This document shows, one piece after another, positions 7,253-15,684 of a stretch of 64,000 bases of DNA. The translations under genes and the position numbers were made by a program. Below the pieces are notes generated by a model. The model was not told the DNA's origin, searched no databases, and saw only the letters and a list, made by a program, of their open reading frames with translations. The number at the start of each line of letters is the position of its first letter. Position 1 is the stretch's first letter. This DNA comes from Streptomyces netropsis (GTDB lineage: Bacteria > Actinomycetota > Actinomycetes > Streptomycetales > Streptomycetaceae), in the NCBI RefSeq assembly GCF_014203545.1, contig NZ_JACHJG010000002.1, forward strand, positions 62,001 through 126,000, read 5' to 3'.

Positions 7253-8602
7253 TCAGGGCTGGTCGCGTGCCGCGGCGAGCAGGCCTTCCCAGTCCGGGAT
7301 CTTCACCGGCCCGCGGCCCAGCCGCCGGCCGAGGGCGGCCTCCGCAGCCTCGATCCCCAGCCAGCCCGGCCACCGCACCGGATCCTGCCCCGCCGACCGC
7401 AGCGCGGAGTACGGGTCACCCGCCGGCCGTCGTGTCATGAGGGTCTCGGCGTCGGCCAGCAGCGAGGTCACCGTCTCCTTGGCGCACGAGCGATTGGTGC
7501 CGATGACACCGGTCGGCCCGCGCTTGATCCAGCCCGCGACGTACTCGCCGCACGACGGCATGCCGTCCCGCAGGACCCGTCCCCCGGTGTGCGGCACGGT
7601 TCCGCGTTCCGGGTCGAACGGCAGCCCCGGGATCGGCACCCCGCGGTAGCCGACCGACCGCAGGACCAACTGGGCCTCGATGTCCTCGAACCGCCCTGTG
7701 CCGATCACCCCGCCGTGTTCGTCCGGCACGGTCCGCTCGAAGCGCACCGCACGCACGGCGTCCTCCCCGAGCAGGGCGACGGGCCGCAGGAAGAACCGCA
7801 GCCGGATCCGGCGCGCGAGGCCCCGGGCCGGCTCCGCGGCCCAGCCCCGCAGCACCTCCACATTGCGCCGGCCGACCGCCGGCAGCCCGGAGGAGTCGGC
7901 CCACGCCGGGTCCAGGGCCGCCTCCTCGGCCCCCACGAGCACCTCCGCCCCCGGCAGGGCACCCAGCTCCCGCAGTTCCTTCGTGGTGAACTTCGCCTGT
8001 CCCGGACCGCGTCGGCCCACCATGTGAATGTCCGCCACCCGGCTGTCGGCGAGCGCGGCCAGCGCCGCGTCCGGCACATCGGTCGCCCGCAGCTCGTCCG
8101 CGCCGCGCGCCAGCACCCGGGCCACGTCGACCGCCACATTGCCGACCCCGATGACGACCGCCGAGCGCGCCCCCAGCACGAACCCGCCCGGCGCCGCGTC
8201 CGGGTGGGCGCTGTACCAGGAGACGAACTCCGTGGCCGAGAAGCTGCCCGGCAGATCCTCCCCGGGGACGGCGAGGCGCCGGTCGGTCGCGGCGCCGACG
8301 CAGTAGACGACCGCGTGGTAGAGGTCCAGCAGCCGCCGCGGCGCCAACCCTCCTGCCTCGTCCCCCACCCGGACGTTGCCGAGGAAGGAGATGGCCGGGT
8401 GTTCGAGGGCGGCGCGCAGATTGTTCTGCAGCGATTTGATCTTCTCGTGGTCGGGGGCCACCCCGTAGCGCACGAGCCCGTACGGGCAGGGCAGCCGGTC
8501 CAGCACATCGACCGTCACACCGGGGACGCCTTGCTGCTGCACCAGGGCCTGGGCGGTGAAGATCCCACTCGGTCCCGATCCGACCACTGCGACGCGAAGC
8601 AC
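7253..8602 (-). CDS. FAD-dependent ferredoxin/adrenodoxin-type NADP reductase (FprA-like)
   Basis: The 449-residue protein begins LRVAVVGSGPSGIFTAQAL, the FAD-binding dinucleotide fold. CPYGLVRYGVAPDHEKIKSLQ is the adrenodoxin reductase signature. VVIGVGNVAVDVARVL near residue 150 is the NADP-binding fold, and the C-terminal GWIKRGPTGVIGTN is typical of FprA. It passes electrons between NADPH and ferredoxins, which in actinomycetes serve cytochromes P450. The start is GTG 8602 after GGAAGGAG. The open frame continues upstream to 8926, but that part is Arg/Pro-rich and lies in hairpin DNA. The 339 bases before it form an unusual leader. Confidence 0.92.
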   Translation of the reverse strand: MLRVAVVGSGPSGIFTAQALVQQQGVPGVTVDVLDRLPCPYGLVRYGVAPDHEKIKSLQNNLRAALEHPAISFLGNVRVGDEAGGLAPRRLLDLYHAVVYCVGAATDRRLAVPGEDLPGSFSATEFVSWYSAHPDAAPGGFVLGARSAVVIGVGNVAVDVARVLARGADELRATDVPDAALAALADSRVADIHMVGRRGPGQAKFTTKELRELGALPGAEVLVGAEEAALDPAWADSSGLPAVGRRNVEVLRGWAAEPARGLARRIRLRFFLRPVALLGEDAVRAVRFERTVPDEHGGVIGTGRFEDIEAQLVLRSVGYRGVPIPGLPFDPERGTVPHTGGRVLRDGMPSCGEYVAGWIKRGPTGVIGTNRSCAKETVTSLLADAETLMTRRPAGDPYSALRSAGQDPVRWPGWLGIEAAEAALGRRLGRGPVKIPDWEGLLAAARDQP

Positions 8603-8941
8603 GGCGGAACTCCTTCCCGCGGGTGCGTCCAGGATCGCACCGGGAGCCCGGATACGGGAGAGGCGGACAGGGAGCGGCGTGGCGGCGGTGCCGATGCCTC
8701 CCCGGATCCGCCCTGCCCGGCGGGGCACCGCCGGGCAGGGCCGGGCGCGGCGTCTCATTGACCGACGCGGTGCGCGGGGACATGCTGTAACTCCTGCGGC
8801 GACCGGCCCTCGGGCCGGTCTGTTCAGCAGGTCTACGGTTGTCCCGCCCCGCTGGACAGGGCGGGCTCCGGTGTGTCCGCTGATTTTGGGCGACGCGGGG
8901 GATCGCCCAAAGTCAGTGGACGACATGGGCCGGGCGACGCG
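8603..8941 (-). promoter_or_regulatory. Hairpin-rich leader/intergenic region upstream of the fprA-like gene
   Basis: In the 339 bases between the HAD stop and the FprA-like start four inverted repeats can be seen: 8881-8915 (13-bp arms, one G:T mismatch), 8844-8866 (7-bp arms), 8802-8821 (perfect 9-bp arms, 2-base loop) and 8711-8740 (perfect 13-bp arms, loop GGCA). The first is well placed to end HAD transcription. The others would be transcribed ahead of the reductase if its promoter lies near 8870. No convincing gene is present. An AGGAG-preceded ATG at 8783 opens a frame without a recognisable product. Confidence 0.5.
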
Positions 8942-9637
8942 TCAGCCGGCCAGTTCGAGCACCGGACGCAGCGCGTCGGGACGTTCCTCGACCGGCAGAT
9001 GGTCGACCAGGTGCACCGCGCAGCCCACCTCGGCGGCGCCCGCGTCCGCGCGCCGGTCGTCCCCGACCATCAGCACGTCTTCGGGCGCCAGATCGAGCAC
9101 CTCGCACGCCGCCCGGAACAACCGTGGATCCGGCTTCTGGACGCCGTGCTCGTAGGAGAGTACGTACGCGTCGACCCATGCGTCGAGACCGTGCTCCCGG
9201 AAAACCGGCCGCGGATCCCAGCCGATGTTGCTCACCACGGCGGTGCGCACGCCGCGCCGCCGCAACTCGGCCAGCACGTCGCCCGCGTCGGCGTACGGGC
9301 GCCAGGCGGCGGGCTCCATGTGACGGGCGTACAACGCGTCGTAGAGCTCGGGCCGCGGTAGCGGGACCTCGCGCGCCATCCCGGTGTACGCGGCACGGTG
9401 CTGCGCCGCGGTGCGGTCGCGCTCCGCCCACACCTCGGTGAGATGCGCCGGCACCGCGCGCGGGGCGCCGCCGCCGGGCAGAGCGCCGACGGCCTCCAGG
9501 CCACGGGTCAGCCGCTCGAACTCGGCCCCGTCCAGCGGGATCCGGGCCCGGTCGAGCACGGACCGCAGCCAGGACGCGGTGGATTCGATGCGGAACAGGG
9601 TTCCGGAGAAGTCGAAGAGAACACCTTTGACGGTCAT
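8942..9637 (-). CDS. HAD superfamily hydrolase with altered catalytic loop
   Basis: The 231-residue protein shows the HAD motifs: motif I GVLFDFSGTLFR at residue 5, motif II VVSNIGWD, the motif III lysine in GVQKPDPRLF and motif IV VLMVGDDRRADAGAA. A long helical cap lies between residues 20 and 95. Motif I reads D-F-S, so the usual second aspartate (general acid in phosphatases) is a serine. This could mean a non-phosphatase reaction, slow phosphatase activity or a binding role. ATG 9637 has GGGGAG upstream. It is the last of four leftward genes with pirin, TPR and PAP2 at short spacing. Confidence 0.82.
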   Translation of the reverse strand: MTVKGVLFDFSGTLFRIESTASWLRSVLDRARIPLDGAEFERLTRGLEAVGALPGGGAPRAVPAHLTEVWAERDRTAAQHRAAYTGMAREVPLPRPELYDALYARHMEPAAWRPYADAGDVLAELRRRGVRTAVVSNIGWDPRPVFREHGLDAWVDAYVLSYEHGVQKPDPRLFRAACEVLDLAPEDVLMVGDDRRADAGAAEVGCAVHLVDHLPVEERPDALRPVLELAG

Positions 9638-9665
9638 GGCGCCCAGTCTCCCCGGTGGGCCCCGC

Positions 9666-10631
9666 TCAGCGCTGCCGCCCCCGCGCCTTGAGCGGTACGG
9701 GCGGCAGGGCCGGCGCGGCCAGCCGGTCACCGTCGTAGCCGCGCACCGTGCCGAAGCGCTCCCCGGCCGTCCACGCCTCCCGTGCCTCGGCGATCTCCTC
9801 GCCGGTGCGGCCGACGAAGTTCCACCACATGACGATCCGTTCCTCGAACGGTTCGCCGCCCAGCAGCATGAAAGAGCTGTCGACGTCAGCGCGCAGCGGC
9901 AGTTCGGAACGGCCGCAGCCGAGGTAGAGCATCGACCCCGGCGCCAGGCGCACCCCGTCGACCTCCGCTTCGCCCGACATCGTGAGCGCCGCGTACTCGA
10001 AGTCCGGCAGGACCGGGAGCCGGGCCGAGGAGCCCGCGGCCAGCGCGATGTCCGCGCCGACCAGCGGGGTGAACGTGGTGGCGGGCGAGGTGGTGCCCGC
10101 CAACTCGCCCATGATGACGGTGGCTTCGATCCCGCCGCCGGTGACGTGCGGCAGCTCGGCGTGGTGCTCCCACGTCGGATCCGTGTGCCGGTGGGCGTCC
10201 GGCAGGGCCACCCACAGCTGTGCGCCGTGCAGTACGGGCGCGTGCTCGCGCGGGGACTCCTCGGAGTGGGAGATCGCGCGCCCCGAGGTCATCAGGCCCA
10301 ACTCGCCCGGCCGCAGCGTCTGGAGGCTGCCGAGACTGTCGCGGTGCAGCACCTCACCGTCGTGCAGCCAGCTGACCGTCTGCAGGCCCATGTGCGGATG
10401 CGGCGGGACCTGCATGCCCGGCTCCCGGGCGATGTCGTCGGGACCGTAATGGTCGACGAAGGCCCATGCTCCCACCATGCGCCGCCCGAGGTTGGGCAGC
10501 AGTCGGCGGACGACGGTGCTCTCCCCGAGCGGAACGGTCTTGCCGGGCAGCAGATCGCGCACCGGCCGGGCGGTGACGTCCTGACGGCCACCGCACACGG
10601 CCGGGGCGGGCCGGAGATCGAGATTGCTCAT
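9666..10631 (-). CDS. Pirin family protein
   Basis: The 321-residue bicupin begins MSNLDLRPAPAV. The N-terminal cupin carries the metal-binding HPHMGLQTVSWLHDGEVLHRDS block (His pair, then His and Glu nearby) and GELGLMTSGRAISHSEESP. The C-terminal cupin has PVLPDFEYAALTMSGEAEVDG and the family ending MWWNFVGRTGEEI. Pirins bind iron; some have quercetin dioxygenase activity and others modulate enzymes, so the precise role is open. ATG 10631 is chosen over an in-frame ATG at 10664 because the conserved part begins there. It lies 25 bases downstream of the TPR gene, in an apparent operon. Confidence 0.9.
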   Translation of the reverse strand: MSNLDLRPAPAVCGGRQDVTARPVRDLLPGKTVPLGESTVVRRLLPNLGRRMVGAWAFVDHYGPDDIAREPGMQVPPHPHMGLQTVSWLHDGEVLHRDSLGSLQTLRPGELGLMTSGRAISHSEESPREHAPVLHGAQLWVALPDAHRHTDPTWEHHAELPHVTGGGIEATVIMGELAGTTSPATTFTPLVGADIALAAGSSARLPVLPDFEYAALTMSGEAEVDGVRLAPGSMLYLGCGRSELPLRADVDSSFMLLGGEPFEERIVMWWNFVGRTGEEIAEAREAWTAGERFGTVRGYDGDRLAAPALPPVPLKARGRQR

Positions 10632-10656
10632 GGCGGCACTCTGCCACCCGGGCCCG

Positions 10657-11064
10657 TCAGTCATCGGCGCGCCTGTGGACGACCCGCCGCGGGGCGGGCT
10701 CGGCCTCGCCGTTCATGGCGGCGGCCAGCCGCAGATAGGGTGCGGCGTCGGCCGGCCGGTTCTGCCGCTCCAGGGTGCGGCCGAGCATCAGATAGGCGTA
10801 CGTCTCCGCCGGATCCCGCTCCAGCACGCGCCGCAGTTCGGCCTCGGCGCGCTTCAGCTGGGCGGAGTGGTAGTAGGAGCGCGCGAGCAGCAGCCGGGCC
10901 GCCAGGTGCCCCGGTTCGGCCTCCACGACGGGGGCGAGGATGCGGGCGGCCTCGGTGTAGTCCCTGGCCTCGAAGAAGAGCTGCGCGCGTGTGTACTCCT
11001 CCGCGAGCGGGTACGGCGTGTCGGGCAGTTCGGCGGTGGGGGAGAAGGGCCTGAAGGCGGTCAT
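10657..11064 (-). CDS. Tetratricopeptide repeat protein
   Basis: This 135-residue protein begins MTAFRPFSPTAELPDTPYPLAEEY. It consists mainly of about three TPR helical hairpins: YTRAQLFFEARDYTEAARIL, AARLLLARSYYHSAQLKRAEAEL and AYLMLGRTLERQNRPADAAPY. Each shows the alternating Ala/Gly/Tyr positions of the repeat. It probably scaffolds protein contacts in the cytosol; no partner is evident. The ATG has a strong GAAAGGAG ribosome site. The tail MNGEAEPAPRRVVHRRADD is basic. It sits between the PAP2 and pirin genes on the same strand with gaps of 41 and 25 bases. Confidence 0.88.
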   Translation of the reverse strand: MTAFRPFSPTAELPDTPYPLAEEYTRAQLFFEARDYTEAARILAPVVEAEPGHLAARLLLARSYYHSAQLKRAEAELRRVLERDPAETYAYLMLGRTLERQNRPADAAPYLRLAAAMNGEAEPAPRRVVHRRADD

Positions 11065-11105
11065 GGTCGCTCCTTTCTCCTCCGCCAACATGGGTGAATG
11101 TTGAA

Positions 11106-11855
11106 CTATTCCGGGGTGCTGTCGGACGCTGCCGACTGCCCGGCGCGGCGCGCCCGCCACTGCGGCACCCGGGCGTACGTCCAGGCCGAGGCGGCCACCA
11201 GGGCCGCTCCCAGCAGCGCACCGCCCACGACGTCCGACAGCCAGTGCACCCCCAGATAGACGCGCGTGAAGCCGACGCCGAGCACCGACACCACGCTCAC
11301 CACCAGCGCGGCACGCACGCGGCGCCGCTCCACCCCGTGCAACCACAGCAGCCACACCAGCAGCCCGCACGCCACCGTCGCCGTCAGTGCGTGTCCGGAC
11401 GGGAATGCCTGGTAGTGGGGGGTGGCCAGCGGGTCCGGCCAGTGCGGACGGTTCCGTCCGACCGCCGCCTTGAGGCCTTGCTGCAGCGCCGTCCCCAGCG
11501 CCGAGGTGACGACGATCCAGAGCGCGAGCAGCCGTTGGCGCCGCCACAGGAGCCAGAGCGCGGCGACGGCGAGCGCCGCGCGCATCGTCCACGGGTCCCA
11601 CAGCCAGTCCGACAGCAGGCGCATGACGTGCGTCCACCCCTCGTGCGTCACCGCCACCGGGTGCAGGTCGTTCGCGACCCGCCGGTCCAGCGAGTCCAAA
11701 GGCTGCCAGCCACTGCCGACCAGCACCAGCAGGACGATGAACAGGGCACAGAGCACGGCCCCGGAACGCAGCCACACCGAGCGCGTGGGGCGGGCCGGGG
11801 CGGCGGGCGGAGCGGAGAGGCGCGTGGGAACCTGCATGATCAGATCGTCGCCCAT
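11106..11855 (-). CDS. PAP2-family membrane phosphatase
   Basis: The 249-residue membrane protein has about six hydrophobic segments and the three PAP2 motifs in order: KAAVGRNRPHW (motif 1, K-x6-RP), FPSGHALTAT (motif 2, PSGH) and TRVYLGVHWLSDVVGG (motif 3 with the catalytic His). Such enzymes dephosphorylate lipid phosphates such as phosphatidic acid or undecaprenyl pyrophosphate on the outer membrane face. The start may be ATG 11855 or ATG 11837; neither has a clear ribosome site. The C-terminus is basic then acidic (ARRAGQSAASDSTPE). It probably leads the leftward PAP2-TPR-pirin-HAD string. Confidence 0.9.
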   Translation of the reverse strand: MGDDLIMQVPTRLSAPPAAPARPTRSVWLRSGAVLCALFIVLLVLVGSGWQPLDSLDRRVANDLHPVAVTHEGWTHVMRLLSDWLWDPWTMRAALAVAALWLLWRRQRLLALWIVVTSALGTALQQGLKAAVGRNRPHWPDPLATPHYQAFPSGHALTATVACGLLVWLLWLHGVERRRVRAALVVSVVSVLGVGFTRVYLGVHWLSDVVGGALLGAALVAASAWTYARVPQWRARRAGQSAASDSTPE

Positions 11856-11955
11856 CAGGGCGCCGCGAAACCAGCCCGGAACGTGGACCGGGCGGCAGGA
11901 ACGGGAATCAGGAGCAGGAACCGGGCAGGAACCGGGCAGGAACCGGAACGCGGCC

Positions 11956-12909
11956 TCAGCCCGGCGTGCCGAGCCCGAGCGCGCTGAGTCCCGGCGCGAA
12001 GGTCACCAGCAGCGGCACGGCCGGCACCAGCGCCGCCGCGGCCGTGAGCCGCAGCCGCCTCGCCGCCGTCAGCCGGGGCGTGGGCTCCAGCAGCCGGTGG
12101 ACCCGGCCGGGCACCTGGGAGAGGTGGGACGGACAGGGGCCGAACACCCCGCTTTCCTCGTTGAGTTCGACGAGTGCCAGAGCGGTCGTCAGCCGGCCGA
12201 ACCTGCGTGAGGCGGCGTCGTCCGCGGCCAACTCGACCAGGTGGTGGACCTGGTCGCGGAACGCCGCGAAGACCGGCACCTGCGGAAAGCCGTTCGCCAG
12301 CGCCGAAGAGCAGTGCAGCAGCCAGTCGTGCCGGGCGCGCGCGTGCCCCTGCTCATGGGCCAGCACCGCGTCCAGCCGTGAACCCTTGAGCCGCCGCAGC
12401 GCACCCGTCGTGATCACCAGTTGCGGCGTGGTGCGACCTCGCAGCCACCATGCGTCGGGCCGGTCGCCCTCCAGCACCATGAGCTGGTCCGCGCAGGGCT
12501 CCTCACCGGGCAGCAGGGGGGAACGCACGAGCAGCTCCGCGCGCCGCCGCCGGTGCCGCAGACGCGCCCAATGGACCTCGCGGGTGAGCATCGCGGCCGT
12601 CCATACCGCGCCGCACGCGAGGGCGACGGCCATGGGAGCCGCCCACGACCCGTAGGCGGTCAGGGCGTACGCCTCCATGACACCGTGCGGCGCCAGGGCG
12701 AAGACATGGCCGCGCACGGCCTGCCAGGCCGCGGCGGCGCTCAGCGCCATGGCGAGCCCGCAGCACAGGAGTACGGCCGCGACGACGCATTGCCACACCC
12801 ACAGCGCCACGACGGGTTCACGGTCGGGCCAGTCGGCACGGGTCAGCAGGCGCGGCGCCATTGCCGCGGCCAGCCCGGCGAGGACCAGCAGCGCGAGCGG
12901 GACCATCAT
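11956..12909 (-). CDS. M56-family membrane metallopeptidase (BlaR1-like peptidase domain)
   Basis: The 317-residue protein begins MMVPLALLVLAGLAAAMAPR and has three N-terminal membrane helices. Its cytosolic zinc peptidase domain has HEQGH (His185, Glu186, His189) preceded by LDAVLA and followed by a third-ligand candidate in VELAADDAA. A final membrane helix (LVPAVPLLVTFAPGL) closes the protein. This is the peptidase M56/BlaR1 topology without a penicillin-sensing domain. In many actinobacteria a BlaI-type repressor gene is adjacent; none is here. The next gene upstream encodes a DUF5134 membrane protein, a usual neighbour. Substrates are unknown. The start is one of two tandem ATGs (12909/12906). 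Confidence 0.88.
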   Translation of the reverse strand: MMVPLALLVLAGLAAAMAPRLLTRADWPDREPVVALWVWQCVVAAVLLCCGLAMALSAAAAWQAVRGHVFALAPHGVMEAYALTAYGSWAAPMAVALACGAVWTAAMLTREVHWARLRHRRRRAELLVRSPLLPGEEPCADQLMVLEGDRPDAWWLRGRTTPQLVITTGALRRLKGSRLDAVLAHEQGHARARHDWLLHCSSALANGFPQVPVFAAFRDQVHHLVELAADDAASRRFGRLTTALALVELNEESGVFGPCPSHLSQVPGRVHRLLEPTPRLTAARRLRLTAAAALVPAVPLLVTFAPGLSALGLGTPG

Positions 12910-13056
12910 GCCGGTCAGCCTATGAGCGCGCGGCCGCCCCGGGGTACGTCCCGCGAACGAAGTGACGCACGCCACGCGTGCCACAGCGGGGCGGGCCGCC
13001 CCCGCCCCGCCCCGGCCCGGACCGTCCAGGCGGCCCCGTGAGCCCCCTCGGCAGCG

Positions 13057-13641
13057 TCACAGCGTGAGCAGCATCGTCAGCATGCCTATGCCCATGGTCA
13101 GCCGACAGGCGTTGGTCAGCTCGGGCCGCCACTGCCAGCCCGGTCGCAGCTGCCCGTCGGCCCACGCGGCCTCGCCGGCCGGTCCGGCCATCACCGGGAC
13201 GAGCCCGGCCACCGCCCGTACGACGTACACCGCGAAATACACCAGCAGCAGCCCGGTCAGCAGGGGAGTCCCCGCCGGTTCGTGCGAGGTGCCCGCGTGC
13301 CCGCCGACGGGGGCGCCCGCCATCGCGAGCGCCATATAGACCATCGCGAACGCGCCCACGGCATGGTGCAGATGATGGGCCTCGGCGCGCTCCCGGGCCA
13401 GCAGCAGCGCACGCAGCCCGCCGGTCGCGAACACCACGGCGAACAGCGGTGCCCCCCACGGCCTGGTGTCCAGCGCCGCGGCCGGCACCGCCATGGCCGC
13501 CATGCCCAGCCCCATCAACGCGTCCCCGCGTGCGGCCCGGCGCTCCCCCGCTGCGCCGGCCCGCACGCTCAGGAGGCAGTACGCGCCCGTCGCGGCGCAC
13601 AACGCCACCATCAACCACCCGACCAGCGGCGGTCCGTGCAC
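13057..13641 (-). CDS. DUF5134 membrane protein
   Basis: The 194-residue protein begins VHGPPLVGWLMVALCAATGAY and has about five or six membrane helices. A His-rich helix reads EAHHLHHAVGAFAMVYMALAM, and the tail MGIGMLTMLLTL is hydrophobic. Several histidines within helices, as in DUF5134 and copper- or haem-binding membrane families, could bind metal, but this is inference. The GTG start at 13641 has an ideal GGAGGT site five bases upstream. The adjacent M56 peptidase gene lies 147 bases downstream on the same strand. Confidence 0.8.
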   Translation of the reverse strand: MHGPPLVGWLMVALCAATGAYCLLSVRAGAAGERRAARGDALMGLGMAAMAVPAAALDTRPWGAPLFAVVFATGGLRALLLARERAEAHHLHHAVGAFAMVYMALAMAGAPVGGHAGTSHEPAGTPLLTGLLLVYFAVYVVRAVAGLVPVMAGPAGEAAWADGQLRPGWQWRPELTNACRLTMGIGMLTMLLTL

Positions 13642-13790
13642 GGCACACCTCCATGGACGCACACTTACCTCCGGAGAATGCCCACTGAGGCCGCATCACA
13701 CGGGAGCGCACGGGCGCAAATAGAGGAGCACGGCGAGGGAAGGCCGTGCGCCCGCGCAGCGCCGGCGCACGGACGCCCCGGCCGACCGCG

Positions 13791-14183
13791 TCAGATCCCC
13801 GGGCGATAGCGCATGGGGTGGTCCTCCGGGACCTCCACGACCGCGATGCGCACCCTGTCCGGATCGGCGATCCACATCTCCACCAGCCCCCACGGCTTCC
13901 GCTCCGGCGGCTCCAGCACCGCGACTCCCTGCCGCCGGAACTCCTCGTGCGCGGCCTCCGCGTCCGCGACCTGCAACCACAGCTCCAGGCCGGGGGCGGG
14001 CGGGTCGCTGGCGCGACCGGAGACCTCCAGGAATCCGCCCCCGAGGAAGTAGACGGTGCCGCGCTCGGGGCCGGTACCGAATTCGCGGTAGACCGCGAGG
14101 CCCAGCGTCCGCCCGTAGAAGACCCGCGAACGCTCGGGGTCGGTCGGCCTCAGAAGCACTCTGCTGCTCAGTACGTGCACCAT
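13791..14183 (-). CDS. VOC family (glyoxalase/bleomycin resistance-like) protein
   Basis: A 130-residue single VOC module begins MVHVLSSRVLLRPTDPERSRVFYGRTLGLAVYREFG, the usual helix-after-strand opening. It continues GTVYFLGGGFLEVSG, LWLQVADAEAAHEEFRRQGVAV and ends in WGLVEMWIADPDRVRIAVVEVPEDHP, where Glu/Asp residues serve as metal ligands in relatives. Function is not predictable beyond small-molecule binding or metal-dependent chemistry. ATG 14183 is preferred over a start at 14201. It is divergent from a GNAT acetyltransferase with a 74-base gap that must hold both promoters. Confidence 0.87.
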   Translation of the reverse strand: MVHVLSSRVLLRPTDPERSRVFYGRTLGLAVYREFGTGPERGTVYFLGGGFLEVSGRASDPPAPGLELWLQVADAEAAHEEFRRQGVAVLEPPERKPWGLVEMWIADPDRVRIAVVEVPEDHPMRYRPGI

Positions 14184-14257
14184 GCCCGCGACTGTACGCA
14201 CACCTCACCGGGTTAGGGTCATAAGGGCAGACAACCGTACGGAGAGGACCCCGGGAC

Positions 14258-14809
14258 ATGATGGAAACCGCCGGCAGCCGCACCGCCGAGCCGACCTTCC
14301 GGGCGGCCACCGCCGCGGATGTGCCCGCCCTGGTCGAGCTGGTCGAGTCGGCCTACCGCGGTGACGACAGCCGGGCGGGCTGGACGACCGAGGCCGACCT
14401 GCTGGACGGTCAGCGGACCGACCCCGACGGGGTCCTGGCCGTGGTGACCGACGAGTCCAGCATCCTGCTCGTGGTGGAGCGGGACAGCGAGATCGTCGCC
14501 TGCTGCCAGCTCGAACACCGTGGCACCCACGCCTACTTCGGGATGTTCGCGGTCCGTCCTTCGCTGCAGGGCTCCGGGCTCGGCAAAGTGATCATGGCGG
14601 AGGCCGAGCGGGTCGTCCGGGCCGAGTGGGGCGCCCGGGAGATGCACATGACGGTCATCCGGCAGCGCGACGAGCTCATCGCCTGGTACGAGCGCCGCGG
14701 CTACCGGCGCACCGGCCGGATGTCCCCCTTCCCCTACGGCGACGACCGCTTCGGCATCCCCCAGCGCGACGACCTCGAGTTCGAGCTGCTGGTCAAGGAA
14801 CTGCCGTAA
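14258..14809 (+). CDS. GNAT family N-acetyltransferase
   Basis: The 183-residue protein begins MMETAGSRTAEPTFRAATAADVPALVELV. It has the GNAT fold: the acetyl-CoA loop YFGMFAVRPSLQGSGLGKVIMAEAERV (V-R-P-x3-Q-G-S-G-L-G) near residues 93-118, then MTVIRQRDELIAWYERRGYRRTG, the conserved C-terminal alpha-helix and Tyr. The acceptor amine cannot be read from the sequence. GAGAGG lies upstream of the ATG. A long hairpin shared with the convergent ABC operon follows. Confidence 0.9.
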   Translation: MMETAGSRTAEPTFRAATAADVPALVELVESAYRGDDSRAGWTTEADLLDGQRTDPDGVLAVVTDESSILLVVERDSEIVACCQLEHRGTHAYFGMFAVRPSLQGSGLGKVIMAEAERVVRAEWGAREMHMTVIRQRDELIAWYERRGYRRTGRMSPFPYGDDRFGIPQRDDLEFELLVKELP

Positions 14810-14836
14810 GGCTCCTGCCGGTGCACGGGCCCGTAT

Positions 14837-14900
14837 GACGAAGGGCGGCCGGCCCGATGGGGGTGCATGACACCCGCCCGGGCCGGCCGCCCCTTTCGTC
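14837..14900. terminator. Bidirectional terminator hairpin
   Basis: Arms at 14837-14855 and 14880-14900 pair over about 19 bases with one bulge, opening with GACGAAGGG and closing with CCCTTTCGTC. It lies between the GNAT gene (+) and the end of the ABC transporter operon (-), and touches the latter's stop codon. Confidence 0.85.
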
Positions 14901-15684
14901 ACAGCCGTCCGGCCTCCACGAGCCGTCGCAGGAAGCGCCGCGTGCGCTCCTGCCGCGGCTCGCCGAACACCTCCGCGGGGGTACCGCGCTCCAGCACCAC
15001 CCCGCCGTCCAGGAAGCACACCTGATCGGCGACGTCCCGGGCGAACCCCATCTCGTGGGTGGCCAGGACCATGGTCATGCCCTCCTCCTTGAGGTCACGC
15101 ACGACGCTCAGCACCTCGCCCACCAGCTCCGGGTCGAGCGCCGCGGTGATCTCGTCGAGCAGCAGCAGCCGGGGCCGGCCGGCCAGGGCCCGTACGATCG
15201 CGACGCGCTGCTGCTGACCGCCGCTGAGCCGGTCCGGGTACTCGCCCGCCTTGCCGTCGAGCCCCAGCCTCCCCAGCAACTCGTGCGCCCGTTCCTCCGC
15301 CTCCGCGCGCGGCACCCCGTGCACCCGGCGCGGGGCGAGGGTGACGTTCTCCAGCACGGTCATGTGCGGGAAGAGGTTGTAGGCCTGGAAGACGACGCCG
15401 ATCCGGCGGCGCACCGTGTCCGGGTCCACGCGGGGATCCGTGATGTCCTCACCGTCGAGGAAGATCGCGCCGTCGTCGATCTCCTCCAGGAGGTTCGCGC
15501 AGCGCAGCAGTGTCGACTTGCCCGAGCCGGACGCGCCGATGAGCGCGGTCACGGTGTGCGGGGCCACCTCCAGGTCCACGTCGCGCAGTACGACCGACCG
15601 GCCGAAGGTCTTCCGGACGGACTCCAGCCGCAGCACGGCGTCGGTGCCGAGGCCGGTGTCGGTAGTGGTGTCGGTCCCGCTCAT
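14899..15684 (-). CDS. Polar amino acid ABC transporter, ATP-binding subunit (GlnQ-like)
   Basis: The 261-residue ABC ATPase has Walker A GASGSGKST (residues 50-58), the Q-loop VFQAYNLFPHMTVLENV, the signature LSGGQQQRVAIVRAL, Walker B LLLLDEITAALDPE and the H-loop LATHEMGFARDVADQV. HMTVLENVTLAPRRV and the ALDPELVGEVLSVV phrase place it in the polar amino acid (HisP/GlnQ) branch. It powers the permease encoded just upstream, whose stop overlaps this ATG (ATGA at 15681-15684). It is the last gene of the three-gene transporter operon. Confidence 0.95.
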   Translation of the reverse strand: MSGTDTTTDTGLGTDAVLRLESVRKTFGRSVVLRDVDLEVAPHTVTALIGASGSGKSTLLRCANLLEEIDDGAIFLDGEDITDPRVDPDTVRRRIGVVFQAYNLFPHMTVLENVTLAPRRVHGVPRAEAEERAHELLGRLGLDGKAGEYPDRLSGGQQQRVAIVRALAGRPRLLLLDEITAALDPELVGEVLSVVRDLKEEGMTMVLATHEMGFARDVADQVCFLDGGVVLERGTPAEVFGEPRQERTRRFLRRLVEAGRL

